DNA of 64,000 nucleotides from assembly GCF_004792665.1 (NCBI RefSeq), contig NZ_SRZX01000001.1, positions 1,723,685 to 1,787,684 on the forward strand, read 5' to 3'. This document shows positions 10,350 through 19,771 of the stretch, in pieces. The notes beneath the pieces were generated by a model. That model was not told where the DNA came from. It saw only the letters and a program-made list of their open reading frames with translations, and searched no databases. Numbering within the stretch: position 1 is the first letter of the stretch; every line of letters begins with the position of its first letter. Made by a program: the position numbers and the translations under genes. This stretch comes from Marinobacter orientalis. GTDB lineage: Bacteria; Pseudomonadota; Gammaproteobacteria; Pseudomonadales; Oleiphilaceae.

Positions 10350-10452
10350 GGCAACTGCTGATCGACAGGCCCGAGGCGCGAGGTTCAGCGTGTTGACAGG
10401 CTGGCCGTCCAGGGGTGACGATTGGCGTTTTGAAACAGAGGGTCCCAAGCTC

Positions 10453-10839
10453 ATGACCAACAAATCCATAATCCAGACCGAAAATGCACCGCAGGCTATC
10501 GGTACCTATTCCCAGGCCGTCAAGGCTGGCGACACTGTCTACGTTTCCGGGCAGATTCCGCTGGTGCCGGAAACCATGGAAGTAGTAGCGGGCGATTTCG
10601 CCGCCAAGACCCGTCAGGTGTTCGAAAACCTGAAGGCGGTGTGCGAGGCCGCCGGTGGTGAGCTCAAGGACATCGTCAAACTCAACATCTATATGACGGA
10701 CCTGAGCAATTTCGCCACGGTGAACGAGATCATGGCCACTTATTTCCCGGAGCCATACCCCGCCCGCGCCGCTGTCGGCGTAGCGGCTCTGCCCAAGGGC
10801 GTTCCGGTGGAGATGGAAGCGGTGATGGTGCTGAGTTGA
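10453..10839 (+). CDS. ridA: RidA family enamine/imine deaminase
   Basis: 128 residues from the ATG at 10453 ([20 protein letters not shown]); 21 further in-frame codons upstream do not belong to the family. RidA hydrolyses reactive enamines made by PLP enzymes such as threonine dehydratase. The family hallmarks are seen: [37 protein letters not shown], and [21 protein letters not shown] with the catalytic Arg. Its place after spoT is common in gammaproteobacteria. It ends at the terminator at 10865-10889. Confidence 0.96.
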   Translation: MTNKSIIQTENAPQAIGTYSQAVKAGDTVYVSGQIPLVPETMEVVAGDFAAKTRQVFENLKAVCEAAGGELKDIVKLNIYMTDLSNFATVNEIMATYFPEPYPARAAVGVAALPKGVPVEMEAVMVLS

Positions 10840-10864
10840 GGCGCCGGCACTGACGAATCGATGA

Positions 10865-10889
10865 GGCGGCCCGCTGCAGGCCGCCTTTT
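10865..10889. terminator. Terminator between ridA and the convergent SDR gene
   Basis: GGCGGCC (10865-10871) pairs with GGCCGCC (10879-10885), followed by TTTT. It lies one base before the 3' end of the convergent SDR gene; the T-run supports ridA termination. Confidence 0.85.
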
Positions 10890-11771
10890 CTATTTCTGCC
10901 AGGCAATCAGTTCCTGATAACCTGCCCGGAAGTCGGGGTAGCGGAAGCGAAATCCCGTCTCCAGCAAACGTTTGTTACTGCAGCGCTTGCTGCCTGCGCG
11001 GCCACCCCTCCGGGCATCAGGCTGCGGAGCGGCACAGGGCACCTGCTCCCTTACCCAGGCTACTACTTCATCCAGTCGAACAGGCTCACAGTCGCTGGCC
11101 AGATAACACTCTTCCAGCGGTTCCCCCTCCAGCGCCAGGTTCACCAGGTGGCATACGGCTGCTACGGCATCAGTCTCATGAATCCGGTTGCTGAACGGGG
11201 CAGGGGAGACCGGGTCCATGCGTCCGTTTATAACTGCTTCCAGAAACTGCTGGCGAGTGGGCCCGTAAATACCGCTGAAACGTATGACGGTTGCCGGGTT
11301 GCCACTGTCCAGAGCTGTCTGCTCACCCTCAAGTACCATCTGGCCGCTGAAGCGGGCAGGCTCTGTGGGGCTGGTTTCGTCAACCCAGGAGTCGTCGTTC
11401 TGGGAATAGACACTGCTGCTACTGACGAAGATCACTCGCTTGAGGGGTTGGGAGCCGAGAGCTGCCAGCAGATTCTCCAGGCCATGAACGTAGGCGTTGC
11501 GATAGCCCTCCTCATCGTAACTGGAGGGCGTCAGGCAATAGATCAGGATATCGAGATTATCCGGCAGGACCGATTCAACCTGCGCCCGGTCCATGAGGTC
11601 GGCGCCGAGAGCGTGAACTGTTTGCGGAATCCGGGCCGGATTGCGTCTTAAACCGAATACCTCGGCCTGGCGGGAAAGGGTTTCGGCAATGGCTCCTCCG
11701 AGTTTGCCGCAACCGGCAACCAGTATGCGCGGTGTTTGCTTGTGTTCAGTGATTGCCATAGGCAATATCAA
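10890..11771 (-). CDS. NAD(P)-dependent SDR/epimerase-like protein (YeeZ-like)
   Basis: 293 residues (289 if the second Met, MAITEHK, is used). It is an extended short-chain dehydrogenase fold: RILVAGCGKLGGAIAETL is a Rossmann nucleotide loop, VIFVSSSSVYSQND carries the SSSVY region, and RFSGIYGPTR follows. The usual YxxxK pair is not evident, so catalysis is uncertain, as in the YeeZ/YbjT-like group. The substrate is unknown. It is divergent from oxyR (~75 bases between the starts). Confidence 0.8.
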   Translation of the reverse strand: MILPMAITEHKQTPRILVAGCGKLGGAIAETLSRQAEVFGLRRNPARIPQTVHALGADLMDRAQVESVLPDNLDILIYCLTPSSYDEEGYRNAYVHGLENLLAALGSQPLKRVIFVSSSSVYSQNDDSWVDETSPTEPARFSGQMVLEGEQTALDSGNPATVIRFSGIYGPTRQQFLEAVINGRMDPVSPAPFSNRIHETDAVAAVCHLVNLALEGEPLEECYLASDCEPVRLDEVVAWVREQVPCAAPQPDARRGGRAGSKRCSNKRLLETGFRFRYPDFRAGYQELIAWQK

Positions 11772-11846
11772 TCCTTATGCTTTGGCTAATAAATAAAGGG
11801 CGTTCGACTGCGCCCTGAGCTGGAAGACATCTGACCGGAGCCCACC

Positions 11847-12806
11847 ATGACTCTTACCGAGCTAAGATACGTTGTTACTCTCGCACGGGAAAGGCATTTT
11901 GGCCGCGCCGCCGAGCGTTGTCATGTCAGCCAGCCCACTCTCAGTGTGGCGGTCAAGAAGCTGGAAGACGAACTGGGTATTCCCCTGTTTGAGCGCAGCA
12001 AAAACAGCATCCGGGTTACCGAAACCGGCAAGCGGATTATCGAGCAGTCGCAGCGGGTTCTGGACCAGGTCGGCGTTATCCGTGATATGGCCCAGGACGG
12101 CAAAAACCAGCTTAATGCGCCCCTGAAAGTGGGTGCCATCTACACCATCGGGCCCTACCTGTTCCCCCACCTGTTGCCGGAATTGCGCCGGGCGGCACCG
12201 GACATGCCTCTCTATATCGAGGAAAACTATACCGCGACACTGCGCCAGAAGCTTCGCCAGTCGGACCTCGACGCCATTATCATCGCGCTGCCGTTTGAAG
12301 AGCCGGAAGTGGTTACCCTGCCGCTCTACGATGAACCCTTTGTTGTGCTGCTGCCGGGGAATCACCCGCTCACCGGGCGCGAGAGCCTGACCGCGGAAGA
12401 GCTGGCCCGGGAGCAGCTACTGCTACTTGGTCCGGGCCACTGTTTCCGTGACCAGGTGCTGGAGTCCTGCCCGCCGCTGGTGGATGCGGTCACCCGCAAT
12501 CCCAACGCCCAGGCGCCGTCACTGGTTACCGAGGGCAGTTCCCTGGAGACCATTCGCCATATGGTCGCCTCCGGCCTGGGTATTACTGTACTGCCCCTGT
12601 CTGCCGCTACAGCGATGCAGTATGACGAGAGCATCCTTGCGGTCAGGCCCTTTGCAGCTCCGGTGCCATTTCGCACCGTGGCGCTGGCCTGGCGAGTGAC
12701 CTTCCCGCGACCAAAAGCGATTGATGTGCTTTCGCTGGCGGCGAGCCAGTGCCGGGTGATCGAGAAAGCGAAGATTGAAACCCCGGCTGCGGCCGCAACC
12801 GCCTGA
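11847..12806 (+). CDS. oxyR: Hydrogen peroxide-sensing LysR regulator OxyR
   Basis: 319 residues. The N-terminal LysR helix-turn-helix is at residues ~1-60 (FGRAAERCHVSQPTLSVAVK). The regulatory domain holds the redox pair in GPGHCFRDQVLESCP: C199 and C208, the same numbers as E. coli OxyR. A disulfide between them switches on catalase and alkyl hydroperoxide reductase genes. None of those targets is in the window. It is followed by recG after 8 bases, and the pair is probably co-transcribed as in pseudomonads. Confidence 0.95.
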   Translation: MTLTELRYVVTLARERHFGRAAERCHVSQPTLSVAVKKLEDELGIPLFERSKNSIRVTETGKRIIEQSQRVLDQVGVIRDMAQDGKNQLNAPLKVGAIYTIGPYLFPHLLPELRRAAPDMPLYIEENYTATLRQKLRQSDLDAIIIALPFEEPEVVTLPLYDEPFVVLLPGNHPLTGRESLTAEELAREQLLLLGPGHCFRDQVLESCPPLVDAVTRNPNAQAPSLVTEGSSLETIRHMVASGLGITVLPLSAATAMQYDESILAVRPFAAPVPFRTVALAWRVTFPRPKAIDVLSLAASQCRVIEKAKIETPAAAATA

Positions 12807-12814
12807 GCGGAACT

Positions 12815-14890
12815 ATGACGTCTCTGGATGACATCCCGGTTACCACTCTGAAGGGCGTCGGCGATGCCCTCGCGGAAAAACTGTTGAAGCTGGGCATAGG
12901 ATCGCTTCAGGATCTGCTTTTCCATCTTCCGCACCGTTACGAGGACCGCACCCGCATCGTCCCCATGGGCAGTCTTCGTATCGGCGATGTTGGCGTCGTG
13001 GAAGGCGAAGTAATGAAATCCGACCTGGTCATGGGTCGTCGTCGCAGCCTGCAGGTCACTTTAAAGGATAACAGCGGCTTTCTGGTCATGCGTTTCTTCC
13101 ACTTCAACGCCGCCCAGAAGAACCAGTTAACAGAAGGCACACGGGTGCGCTGTTTCGGTGAGGTACGGCCGGGTCGTGCCGGCTACGAGCTCTATCACCC
13201 GGAATACCAGGTCAATCCGCCGCCAATGCCGGCACAGGGCGAAGCCACGCTGACGCCGGTCTATCCCCTGACCGAGGGCATCCAGCAGCCCAGGGTGCGC
13301 AGCCTGTGCCAGCAGGCTCTGGGCTACCTGAAACGTTACCCCATCCGCGAGTGGCTGCCGGCCGAGTGGCTGGCGAGCTATCAGTTGCCCGGTATTACCG
13401 ATGCGGTGGAGCTGGTGCATTCACCGCCGGCCAGTGCTCCGGTCCACCTGTTGATGGAAGGCCGCCATCCGGCCCAGCAACGTCTGGTGATGGAAGAGTT
13501 ACTGGCCCATCAGCTCAGCCTGCTGAAGGTAAGACAGCAGGTCCAGGCCCGGGAAGCCCTGCCATTACTGCCCACCGGAGATCTGCCGCAACGTTTTCTC
13601 GACCTGCTTCCATTCAGGCTTACCGGTGCCCAGCGCCATGTGATGAGTGAAATCCGCCAGGACCTGAGTCAGCCGATCCCCATGTTGCGGCTGGTGCAGG
13701 GGGATGTGGGCTCTGGCAAAACCGTGGTCGCTGCGTTGGCCGCGCTTCAGGCAATCGGTGCCGGCGTTCAGGTGGCCCTGATGGCGCCTACCGAAATACT
13801 GGCGGAACAGCATTACCAGAACTTCCGTGGCTGGCTGGAGCCGCTGGGCATTCAGCTGGCGTGGCTGTCGGGAAAGATCAAGGGCAACGCGAGAAAGCAA
13901 GCCCTGGAGGCGGTTGGCAGCGGTGAGGCGGCCGTGGTTATCGGCACTCACGCGCTGTTCCAGGAAGAGGTTGCTTTCAGCCGTCTGGCACTGGTCATTG
14001 TGGATGAGCAACACCGCTTCGGGGTGCACCAGCGGCTCGCCCTGAGAGAGAAAGGCGTTGGCGGCACCATGGCTCCTCACCAGCTGATCATGACGGCCAC
14101 CCCGATTCCGCGTACGCTGGCCATGAGCGCCTACGCCGATCTGGACACCTCGGTGATTGATGAACTGCCCCCGGGCCGCAAGCCCATAGAGACCATCGCC
14201 ATCCCCGATAGCCGGCGCGATGACGTTACCGACCGTGTGCGCAAGGCCTGCAGGGAAGGCCGGCAGGCTTACTGGGTATGTACACTGATTGAAGAGTCCG
14301 AGGCGTTGCAGTGCCAGGCAGCGGAAGTGACTGCAGAGGAACTGGCCGTGCGATTACCGGACCTGAAAGTGGGCCTGGTTCACGGTCGCCTGAAAGCCGC
14401 GGAGAAGGCGGCCGTTATGGCACAGTTCAAGGACGGTGAGCTGGATCTTCTGGTGGCTACCACGGTGATTGAGGTGGGCGTCGATGTGCCCAACGCCTCG
14501 CTGATTATTATCGAGAATCCGGAGCGTCTGGGCCTGGCCCAGTTGCACCAGCTGAGGGGCCGGGTTGGCCGTGGGGGAGAGGCCAGTTTTTGCGTGCTGA
14601 TGTACCATCCTCCACTGTCGCTTAACGGCAAGGCACGGCTGCAGGCCCTCAGAGACAGCCAGGATGGCTTCGTGATCGCGGAAAAAGATCTGGAAATACG
14701 TGGCCCGGGCGAAGTGCTGGGCACCCGCCAGACCGGCATGATGCAGTTCCGTCTGGCAGATTTCGAGCGGGACAAGGGCTGGATTGAGCCGGTGCGTGAA
14801 ATGGCGCCGGCCCTGATGAACCAGCCGGCCGTGGTGAATGGCCTGATTCGGCGCTGGCTGGGTGAGCGTATTCGTTATGGCGACGTATAA
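12815..14890 (+). CDS. recG: ATP-dependent DNA helicase RecG
   Basis: 691 residues, full length. RecG remodels stalled forks and Holliday junctions. An N-terminal wedge/OB domain comes first (~1-200, GVVEGEVMKSDLV). Walker A is GDVGSGKT (296-303), the Walker B/DExH box is DEQHRFG (397-403), motif III is MTATPIPRTLAM, and LRGRVGRG and the RecG-specific C-terminal TRG hairpin follow. Eight bases after oxyR; the last gene of that unit. Confidence 0.97.
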   Translation: MTSLDDIPVTTLKGVGDALAEKLLKLGIGSLQDLLFHLPHRYEDRTRIVPMGSLRIGDVGVVEGEVMKSDLVMGRRRSLQVTLKDNSGFLVMRFFHFNAAQKNQLTEGTRVRCFGEVRPGRAGYELYHPEYQVNPPPMPAQGEATLTPVYPLTEGIQQPRVRSLCQQALGYLKRYPIREWLPAEWLASYQLPGITDAVELVHSPPASAPVHLLMEGRHPAQQRLVMEELLAHQLSLLKVRQQVQAREALPLLPTGDLPQRFLDLLPFRLTGAQRHVMSEIRQDLSQPIPMLRLVQGDVGSGKTVVAALAALQAIGAGVQVALMAPTEILAEQHYQNFRGWLEPLGIQLAWLSGKIKGNARKQALEAVGSGEAAVVIGTHALFQEEVAFSRLALVIVDEQHRFGVHQRLALREKGVGGTMAPHQLIMTATPIPRTLAMSAYADLDTSVIDELPPGRKPIETIAIPDSRRDDVTDRVRKACREGRQAYWVCTLIEESEALQCQAAEVTAEELAVRLPDLKVGLVHGRLKAAEKAAVMAQFKDGELDLLVATTVIEVGVDVPNASLIIIENPERLGLAQLHQLRGRVGRGGEASFCVLMYHPPLSLNGKARLQALRDSQDGFVIAEKDLEIRGPGEVLGTRQTGMMQFRLADFERDKGWIEPVREMAPALMNQPAVVNGLIRRWLGERIRYGDV

Positions 14891-15019
14891 CCGGTAGCCG
14901 GTTAGCGCGAAATGCGGTCAGAAACCGGCTGAAGTCAACGCTGGGTCGTTGTTTGTACCCTATACTGAACGATAATCAATGTGCACCGCGGGGCACAGTC
15001 AATAGTTGGGGAGAGACTT

Positions 15020-16384
15020 ATGGAGCTACCTGTCGCAGTCCGCCAGGCACTGGGCGATTCAGCCGCCGGTGTTTCTTTACGGGACGTTAGCCAGGCAGGA
15101 GGCGATGAGTTGCTGCGTATGGTGCTGCTCAGCGACGAACAGGGAAACCTCCAGGCGATTTGTCGTCAGGGGGATCTGCTTGATATCAATGCCCTGAATA
15201 AAGACCTTGGCCGGGATCTGCGGGTAATGAAGCAGCGTGAGCGGGTCCGCGTACAGGAGCGGTCCGGCCTGGCGGAACTGCCTGCGCTGCCTTCCCTGAC
15301 AGGCTGGCCCACGGTGGTGGATAGCCGCGTGGATGAGCAGGCCTCTGTTGCATTGATGCTGGGTGACCAGGATCTGTGCCTGGTCATGCCTGGCGACGAA
15401 TTCAGGACAATGACAGCTTCCGCCGAAAGACGGGCGTTCGCAGTGGCACCGGACACCATTGCCGTCAACCTGGATAGCCCCGAGCACGACAGGGACCAGT
15501 TGCATTCCGCCATCCGGCGATTTACCACCCTGCGTATCCAGCAGCGTCTTGAAGATACCCTGGAGTTGCCTCCGCTGCCTGAAACCGCACAGCGGATCAT
15601 TCACCTGAGGGTCAACCCCAACGCTGTGATGGGCGATCTGGTGGATGTGGTCGAAAGTGACCCCAGCCTGGCAGCCCAGGTAGTCAGCTGGGCATCGTCG
15701 TCTTTCTATGCGGCGGCGGGGCAGGTGCGATCGGTGCACGATGCGGTGTCGCGGATTCTGGGGTTCGATCTGGTCATGAACCTGGCCATGGGGCTGTCCC
15801 TTGGCCGCGCCCTGAAACAGCCCCAGGATCACCCTGAAGGTTACGTGGACTACTGGCAGCAGGCCATCTGGCAGGCCCAGTCCGCAGGCATTCTGGCCAG
15901 CATGATGCCCCGCGGTGAGCGCCCGGTGTTTGGCCTGGCTTACCTTTCCGGCCTGCTGCATAACTTCGGCTACCTGGTTCTGGCCCAGGTTTTTCCGCCT
16001 CACTTCAAACTGGTTTGCCGGGCTCTGGAAGCCAATCCCCACATGGACTCATCGCTGATCGAGCATTATCTGCTGGGTGTTACCCGCGAGCAGATCGGAG
16101 CAGAGTTGATGCAGAACTGGGGCATGCCGGACGAAGTCTGCCTTGCTATCCGTAACCAGAAAAACCCGGGCTATGACGGCCCTCATGCCGTCTATGCAAA
16201 ATTGTTATGGCTGGGGCGGCAATTGTTGATCGAGCGTGGTGTGGCTCTCGGGGCCGGAGAGGAAGTAACCGCAGAATTCTACCAGTCCCTGGGGCTGGAC
16301 GCACAAAAGGTTGAGCGGCAATTTGACGAACTGGTGCACAATAAAGACAGCATCATGGCCATGGCGGGTATGATGAGCCAGTAA
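15020..16384 (+). CDS. YbaK-like (aminoacyl-tRNA deacylase) plus HDOD domain protein
   Basis: 454 residues from the ATG at 15020 (GGGGAGAGACTT upstream). Residues ~1-165 resemble a YbaK/ProX editing-type domain (DEQASVALMLGDQDLCLVMPGDEF). Residues ~190-400 are an HDOD domain, starting at LPPLPETAQRIIHLRVNPNA and including VVESDPSLAAQVVSWAS and LSGLLHNFGYLVL. HDOD domains are catalytically silent relatives of HD hydrolases used in signalling. The two-domain fusion is found next to recG in pseudomonad relatives. The function is unknown; a signalling scaffold is the best guess. Confidence 0.82.
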   Translation: MELPVAVRQALGDSAAGVSLRDVSQAGGDELLRMVLLSDEQGNLQAICRQGDLLDINALNKDLGRDLRVMKQRERVRVQERSGLAELPALPSLTGWPTVVDSRVDEQASVALMLGDQDLCLVMPGDEFRTMTASAERRAFAVAPDTIAVNLDSPEHDRDQLHSAIRRFTTLRIQQRLEDTLELPPLPETAQRIIHLRVNPNAVMGDLVDVVESDPSLAAQVVSWASSSFYAAAGQVRSVHDAVSRILGFDLVMNLAMGLSLGRALKQPQDHPEGYVDYWQQAIWQAQSAGILASMMPRGERPVFGLAYLSGLLHNFGYLVLAQVFPPHFKLVCRALEANPHMDSSLIEHYLLGVTREQIGAELMQNWGMPDEVCLAIRNQKNPGYDGPHAVYAKLLWLGRQLLIERGVALGAGEEVTAEFYQSLGLDAQKVERQFDELVHNKDSIMAMAGMMSQ

Positions 16385-16388
16385 CCCC

Positions 16389-16412
16389 AAAAAAGCCGGC
16401 CCGAAGGCCGGC
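16389..16412 (-). terminator. Terminator with UUCG tetraloop for the leftward DUF2489/oxidoreductase unit
   Basis: On the minus strand GCCGGCC-TTCG-GGCCGGC is followed by six T. The 7-bp stem and UUCG loop are very stable. It would stop leftward transcripts coming from 16702-19472. There is no T-run on the plus strand. Confidence 0.85.
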
Positions 16413-16701
16413 AAGCTCACCCGCTTGTTGCAGATCAAACCAAACGTATGCAGGAGAAAACAACCAGAAGCATTGCAGGGTCGGTAATGGCAACGCTCTG
16501 ATGTAAATTTAGCCAATCCGGAAGGAAATAAAAGCCGGTCCTGTTGGGGTTTGGTAAACGAGCGGGTTGTCCTATATCAGTAGCAACCGAAGAGATTGAT
16601 TTGTAAAGCTAATCATATCTCTTGCCATGAAGCCCGGTTACAAAATGTTACAAAAATGCGTTCGATCGTGATGATCAGCCAGCCACAACCCGGCTTTGGG
16701 T
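16413..16701. other. Gene-free stretch, no firm feature
   Basis: About 290 bases between the terminator and the end of the DUF2489 gene. I see no convincing gene or RNA. GTTACAAAATGTTACAAAAA near 16638-16658 is a short direct repeat of unknown meaning. This is the leftward 3' region, so an extended 3' UTR is the simplest reading. Confidence 0.4.
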
Positions 16702-17157
16702 CTAGAATGGGTGGCGGCGAATGGCCGTCGCCGCTCTTCGGATGGCATCCGCGTGTTCCCGCTCAACGGCCAGTCTTTCCCGGTCCATCTTCTCTACGAA
16801 TCTGCCCTCGGTTCCCTGACGTGCCCGGTGAGTGGGCATGTGCTGGATCAGATCGTGTACTTCCTGGAACACCCGGAAAGGCGGCTGTTCCAGCAGTTCA
16901 GGGGCGACGTGGTCCAATAGCCCCTTGATACGCAGACAGGCCTCAGAGTATTCCATCTGGTCTGCTTCCACTGCCATCGCCAGTACCCGGATACTCTCTA
17001 TCATATTTTCCCGGCGTTCCTTCTGGAACGCCTCGGTCTTGGCCTGCCGTTTTCTGCTCTCCTGCAGGGTACGGGACTGGCGGATGATAAACACCACCAG
17101 CAGGGTAATAGCCAGAAGGCCGGCACTAATCAACGTCCATTGAAGCCACAGGGGCAT
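16702..17157 (-). CDS. DUF2489 membrane-anchored protein
   Basis: 151 residues. One N-terminal membrane helix (residues ~5-25, LISAGLLAITLLVVFII), then a basic helical cytoplasmic part with DUF2489 features (ENMIESIRVLAMAVEADQME, YSEACLRIKGLLDHVAP). The family has no known function. It begins 20 bases after the molybdopterin oxidoreductase stop and is probably co-transcribed with it. Confidence 0.8.
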   Translation of the reverse strand: MPLWLQWTLISAGLLAITLLVVFIIRQSRTLQESRKRQAKTEAFQKERRENMIESIRVLAMAVEADQMEYSEACLRIKGLLDHVAPELLEQPPFRVFQEVHDLIQHMPTHRARQGTEGRFVEKMDRERLAVEREHADAIRRAATAIRRHPF

Positions 17158-17177
17158 AGATTTCTCCGTTCAGAGGT

Positions 17178-19472
17178 TCAGGCCAGTTTGCGAGGGCGCT
17201 CGGAGCGCCAGACTTTTACGTTTACCATCTGTCCGTTAAGTACGGATGTGCCCACCAGCGGATCTGTTTGCTGGTCGCTGATGACATCATTAATACTCGC
17301 CCCGGCATGGGCCATGGCGACAGACTGCCGCGTGCCGTCGCGATGGTGGCCCCAGCCATGGGGTACCGAAACCACACCCGCCATGATGTCGTCGGTGATT
17401 TCCACCGGCAGCACAATTCTGCCCGCAGAGGAGGCGACCTCGGCCGAATCACCGGCTTGCAGTCCACAGCGGGAGGCATCCTGAGGATGCATCATCAGGG
17501 TACAGCGCTCCTTGCCTTTTACCAACCGCCGGCTGTTATGCATCCAGGAATTGTTACTGCGAACGTGCCGGCGGCCGATCAGTAACAGGCCATTTGCTGG
17601 AGGGGCAGACAGCAGAGCGTGCAGGCGGTCCAGATCCCGGAGGTAGCGTCGTGGTGCCAGGTTCACTTTGCCATCACGGGTAAACAGCCGGCCCGGCATG
17701 CAGGGGCGAAGTGGCCCCAGATCCACCCCGTTGGGCAGCTGTTTGAGCGCATTGATAGAAAGCCCCTTGGGCAGATCCTGCCAGTGCCGGTTCAGCGGGC
17801 TGAGTCGGGCGAGGCCACGCAGCGGATGCCGCTCTGGCAGAATATCCATCACCAGATCAATGGCCGGCTGAACCACGCCTCGGACACGACCAATATCGGC
17901 GCCGTAGGGCCCGGTACGCAACATCATGTCGAGAATCGGGTCAGGCCCGATCTGCTTGAAGGCACGCCAGCCCATTTCCGCCCGCACCGGCAGCCGTCCG
18001 TGTTTCCGTTTTTTCTCCAGGCGGTGGGCAAGCTCCAGCAGAATCTGCCAGTCGTGGCGGCTATCCTTGCCGGCATCGAACAGGGCCGGGCTGTATTTGG
18101 CAGTGTTGCGTACCGCGAACATGCTGAAAATCAGATCGTAGTGGCTCCGCTCCAGACCCGCCGTTGGCGGCAGAATAACGTCCGCGTGGCGGGTGGTTTC
18201 ATTGAGGTAATAATCCACCGACACCATGAAATCCAGACTACCGAAGGCCTCATCGAGGCGACCACCATTGGGGCTGGACAGTACCGGGTTACCGGCCACG
18301 GTTACAAACGCACGGATCTGGCCTTCGCCCGGGGTCAGTATTTCATCAGCAATGGTGCTGGAGGGATATTCACCGCCGAACTCGGGTAACTTCTTTACCC
18401 GGCTGAAACGTCTGGCAAAGTGTCCGCGCTGGCCGGTCATGCCACCGAGGGCGATGAGATCGACCGCCGGCTGGGTGAACATCACGCCACCGGTGCTGTC
18501 CAGTTTCCCCGTCAGGATATTGAGCACATAAGCCAGCCAGGTGGCGACGCCGCCAAAGGCCTGGGTGCTGGTGCCCATACGGGTGTAAAGGGCGGCGCGC
18601 TGTGCAGTGGCAAGCTGTCGGGCCAGGTTGCGGATGTCTGCAGCCGCCACGCCGGTGTGCTCGCTCACGGCTTCGGCAGTGAATCCCAGGGAAGCCAGCC
18701 GGACCAGGTCCACATCCTTTGTCCAGGGTTCCGCGTGGCCAGGGTTGACCAGGTTTTCTTCGAACAGTGTGCGCACCATCGCCATCAGCAGCAAAGCATC
18801 GCTACCGGGGCGGATAAAATGGAATTCGTCGGCCAGTTTGCCGGTTTCAGTGCGGCGCGGATCCACTACGACCATCCTGCCGCCGCGACCCTTGAGGGCT
18901 TTCAGCCGGCCGCGGAAGTCCGGCACCGTCATCAGGCTGCCATTGGAGGCCATGGGGTTGGCGCCGATACAGATGAACAGCTCAGTGCGGTCAATATCGG
19001 GAACGGGAAACAGGATCTGGTGCCCGAACATTTCCAGACTGGCAAGCATGTGGGGCAGCTGGTCATTGGAGGTGGCCGAAAAGCGGTTCTGCGTGCCCAG
19101 GGCCCGCAGGAACGGCATGGTCGCCACCAGCGAGCCATGATTGTGGACGTTGGGGTTGCCCAGGTAAGCCCCAATGCTGTTGCGTCCATTTTCTTTACGC
19201 ACGCTGTGAAGGCGGTCGGCAACCAGGTCAAAGGCCTCGTCCCACTCCATTTCCTGCCAGCCATCGGCAGTTCTGCGGACCGGCCTGCGCAACCGCTCCG
19301 GGTCTTCGTGAAGATCCTGAAGCGCCACCGCCTTGGGGCAGATATGGCCATGGCTTAACGGGTCGTCCTCGTCGCCCTTGATGGAGGCGATGTGGCCCTC
19401 CCTGACCTCGATCGCAACGCCACACATGGCTTCACACAGGTGGCAGGTACGAAAGTGGGTGCCGTTTTCCAT
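17178..19472 (-). CDS. Molybdopterin-dependent oxidoreductase with 4Fe-4S cluster
   Basis: 764 residues from the ATG at 19470-19472, which has GGAG upstream; the frame is open to 19583 but that part lies in a repeat. The N-terminus binds a 4Fe-4S cluster through C-x2-C-x3-C (CHLCEAMCG) and the distal Cys in HICPKA. The central molybdopterin domain has YLGNPNVHNHG, FICIGANPMASNG and VVVDPRRTETGK; the C-terminal dinucleotide-binding barrel ends near HGWGHHRDG. It belongs to the FdhF/BisC-type DMSO reductase superfamily. No Tat signal is visible, so it is probably cytoplasmic, and no partner subunits are adjacent. The substrate cannot be named; formate or a similar small molecule is possible. 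Confidence 0.9.
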   Translation of the reverse strand: MENGTHFRTCHLCEAMCGVAIEVREGHIASIKGDEDDPLSHGHICPKAVALQDLHEDPERLRRPVRRTADGWQEMEWDEAFDLVADRLHSVRKENGRNSIGAYLGNPNVHNHGSLVATMPFLRALGTQNRFSATSNDQLPHMLASLEMFGHQILFPVPDIDRTELFICIGANPMASNGSLMTVPDFRGRLKALKGRGGRMVVVDPRRTETGKLADEFHFIRPGSDALLLMAMVRTLFEENLVNPGHAEPWTKDVDLVRLASLGFTAEAVSEHTGVAAADIRNLARQLATAQRAALYTRMGTSTQAFGGVATWLAYVLNILTGKLDSTGGVMFTQPAVDLIALGGMTGQRGHFARRFSRVKKLPEFGGEYPSSTIADEILTPGEGQIRAFVTVAGNPVLSSPNGGRLDEAFGSLDFMVSVDYYLNETTRHADVILPPTAGLERSHYDLIFSMFAVRNTAKYSPALFDAGKDSRHDWQILLELAHRLEKKRKHGRLPVRAEMGWRAFKQIGPDPILDMMLRTGPYGADIGRVRGVVQPAIDLVMDILPERHPLRGLARLSPLNRHWQDLPKGLSINALKQLPNGVDLGPLRPCMPGRLFTRDGKVNLAPRRYLRDLDRLHALLSAPPANGLLLIGRRHVRSNNSWMHNSRRLVKGKERCTLMMHPQDASRCGLQAGDSAEVASSAGRIVLPVEITDDIMAGVVSVPHGWGHHRDGTRQSVAMAHAGASINDVISDQQTDPLVGTSVLNGQMVNVKVWRSERPRKLA

Positions 19473-19513
19473 GGGTTTCTCCAAACAGGTTTTTATTGTC
19501 TTACTCTGATTAT

Positions 19514-19621
19514 GGCCAGGCGGGAACGGTGTTCCGAAACACGCTGTAAATACCTCCCTGTACGCTCGGGCTCCGCCATCCATGGCTCCGCACGGTTTCG
19601 GAACACCGTCCCCGCCTGGCC
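19514..19621. repeat. Palindromic repeat element with 27-bp arms
   Basis: The left arm (19514-19540) begins GGCCAGGCGGGAACGG and the right arm (19595-19621) is its inverse with one mismatch in 27. The 54-base spacer contains a smaller palindrome around CCATCCATGG. It lies just upstream of the oxidoreductase start. From memory, similar elements are scattered through Marinobacter genomes and cause spurious N-terminal extensions of gene calls. No transposase is present. Confidence 0.75.
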
Positions 19622-19707
19622 CAGGACTTCGGAGTTGGTTTCAACAGGCAACCAGATTAGCAGGAAATCAAGAAGAGGGGGAAACCGCTTTTGGCTTTAC
19701 GGGCCAC

Positions 19708-19735
19708 AAAAAATGGCTCCCTTGGGGGGAGCCAT
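19708..19735 (-). terminator. Terminator of the PEP-CTERM gene
   Basis: On the minus strand ATGGCTCCC pairs with GGGAGCCAT (9 bp, 19713-19735) and runs into a T-run (19708-19713). It lies 36 bases after the PEP-CTERM stop codon. Confidence 0.88.
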
Positions 19736-19771
19736 GAGGTTTATATACTAGCTGTCTAGGAATCTGACAGA

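Noticed and set aside
19473..19583. N-terminal extension of the molybdopterin oxidoreductase
   Set aside because: It is translated repeat sequence; the ATG at 19472 has a good ribosome site and the 4Fe-4S motif begins soon after.
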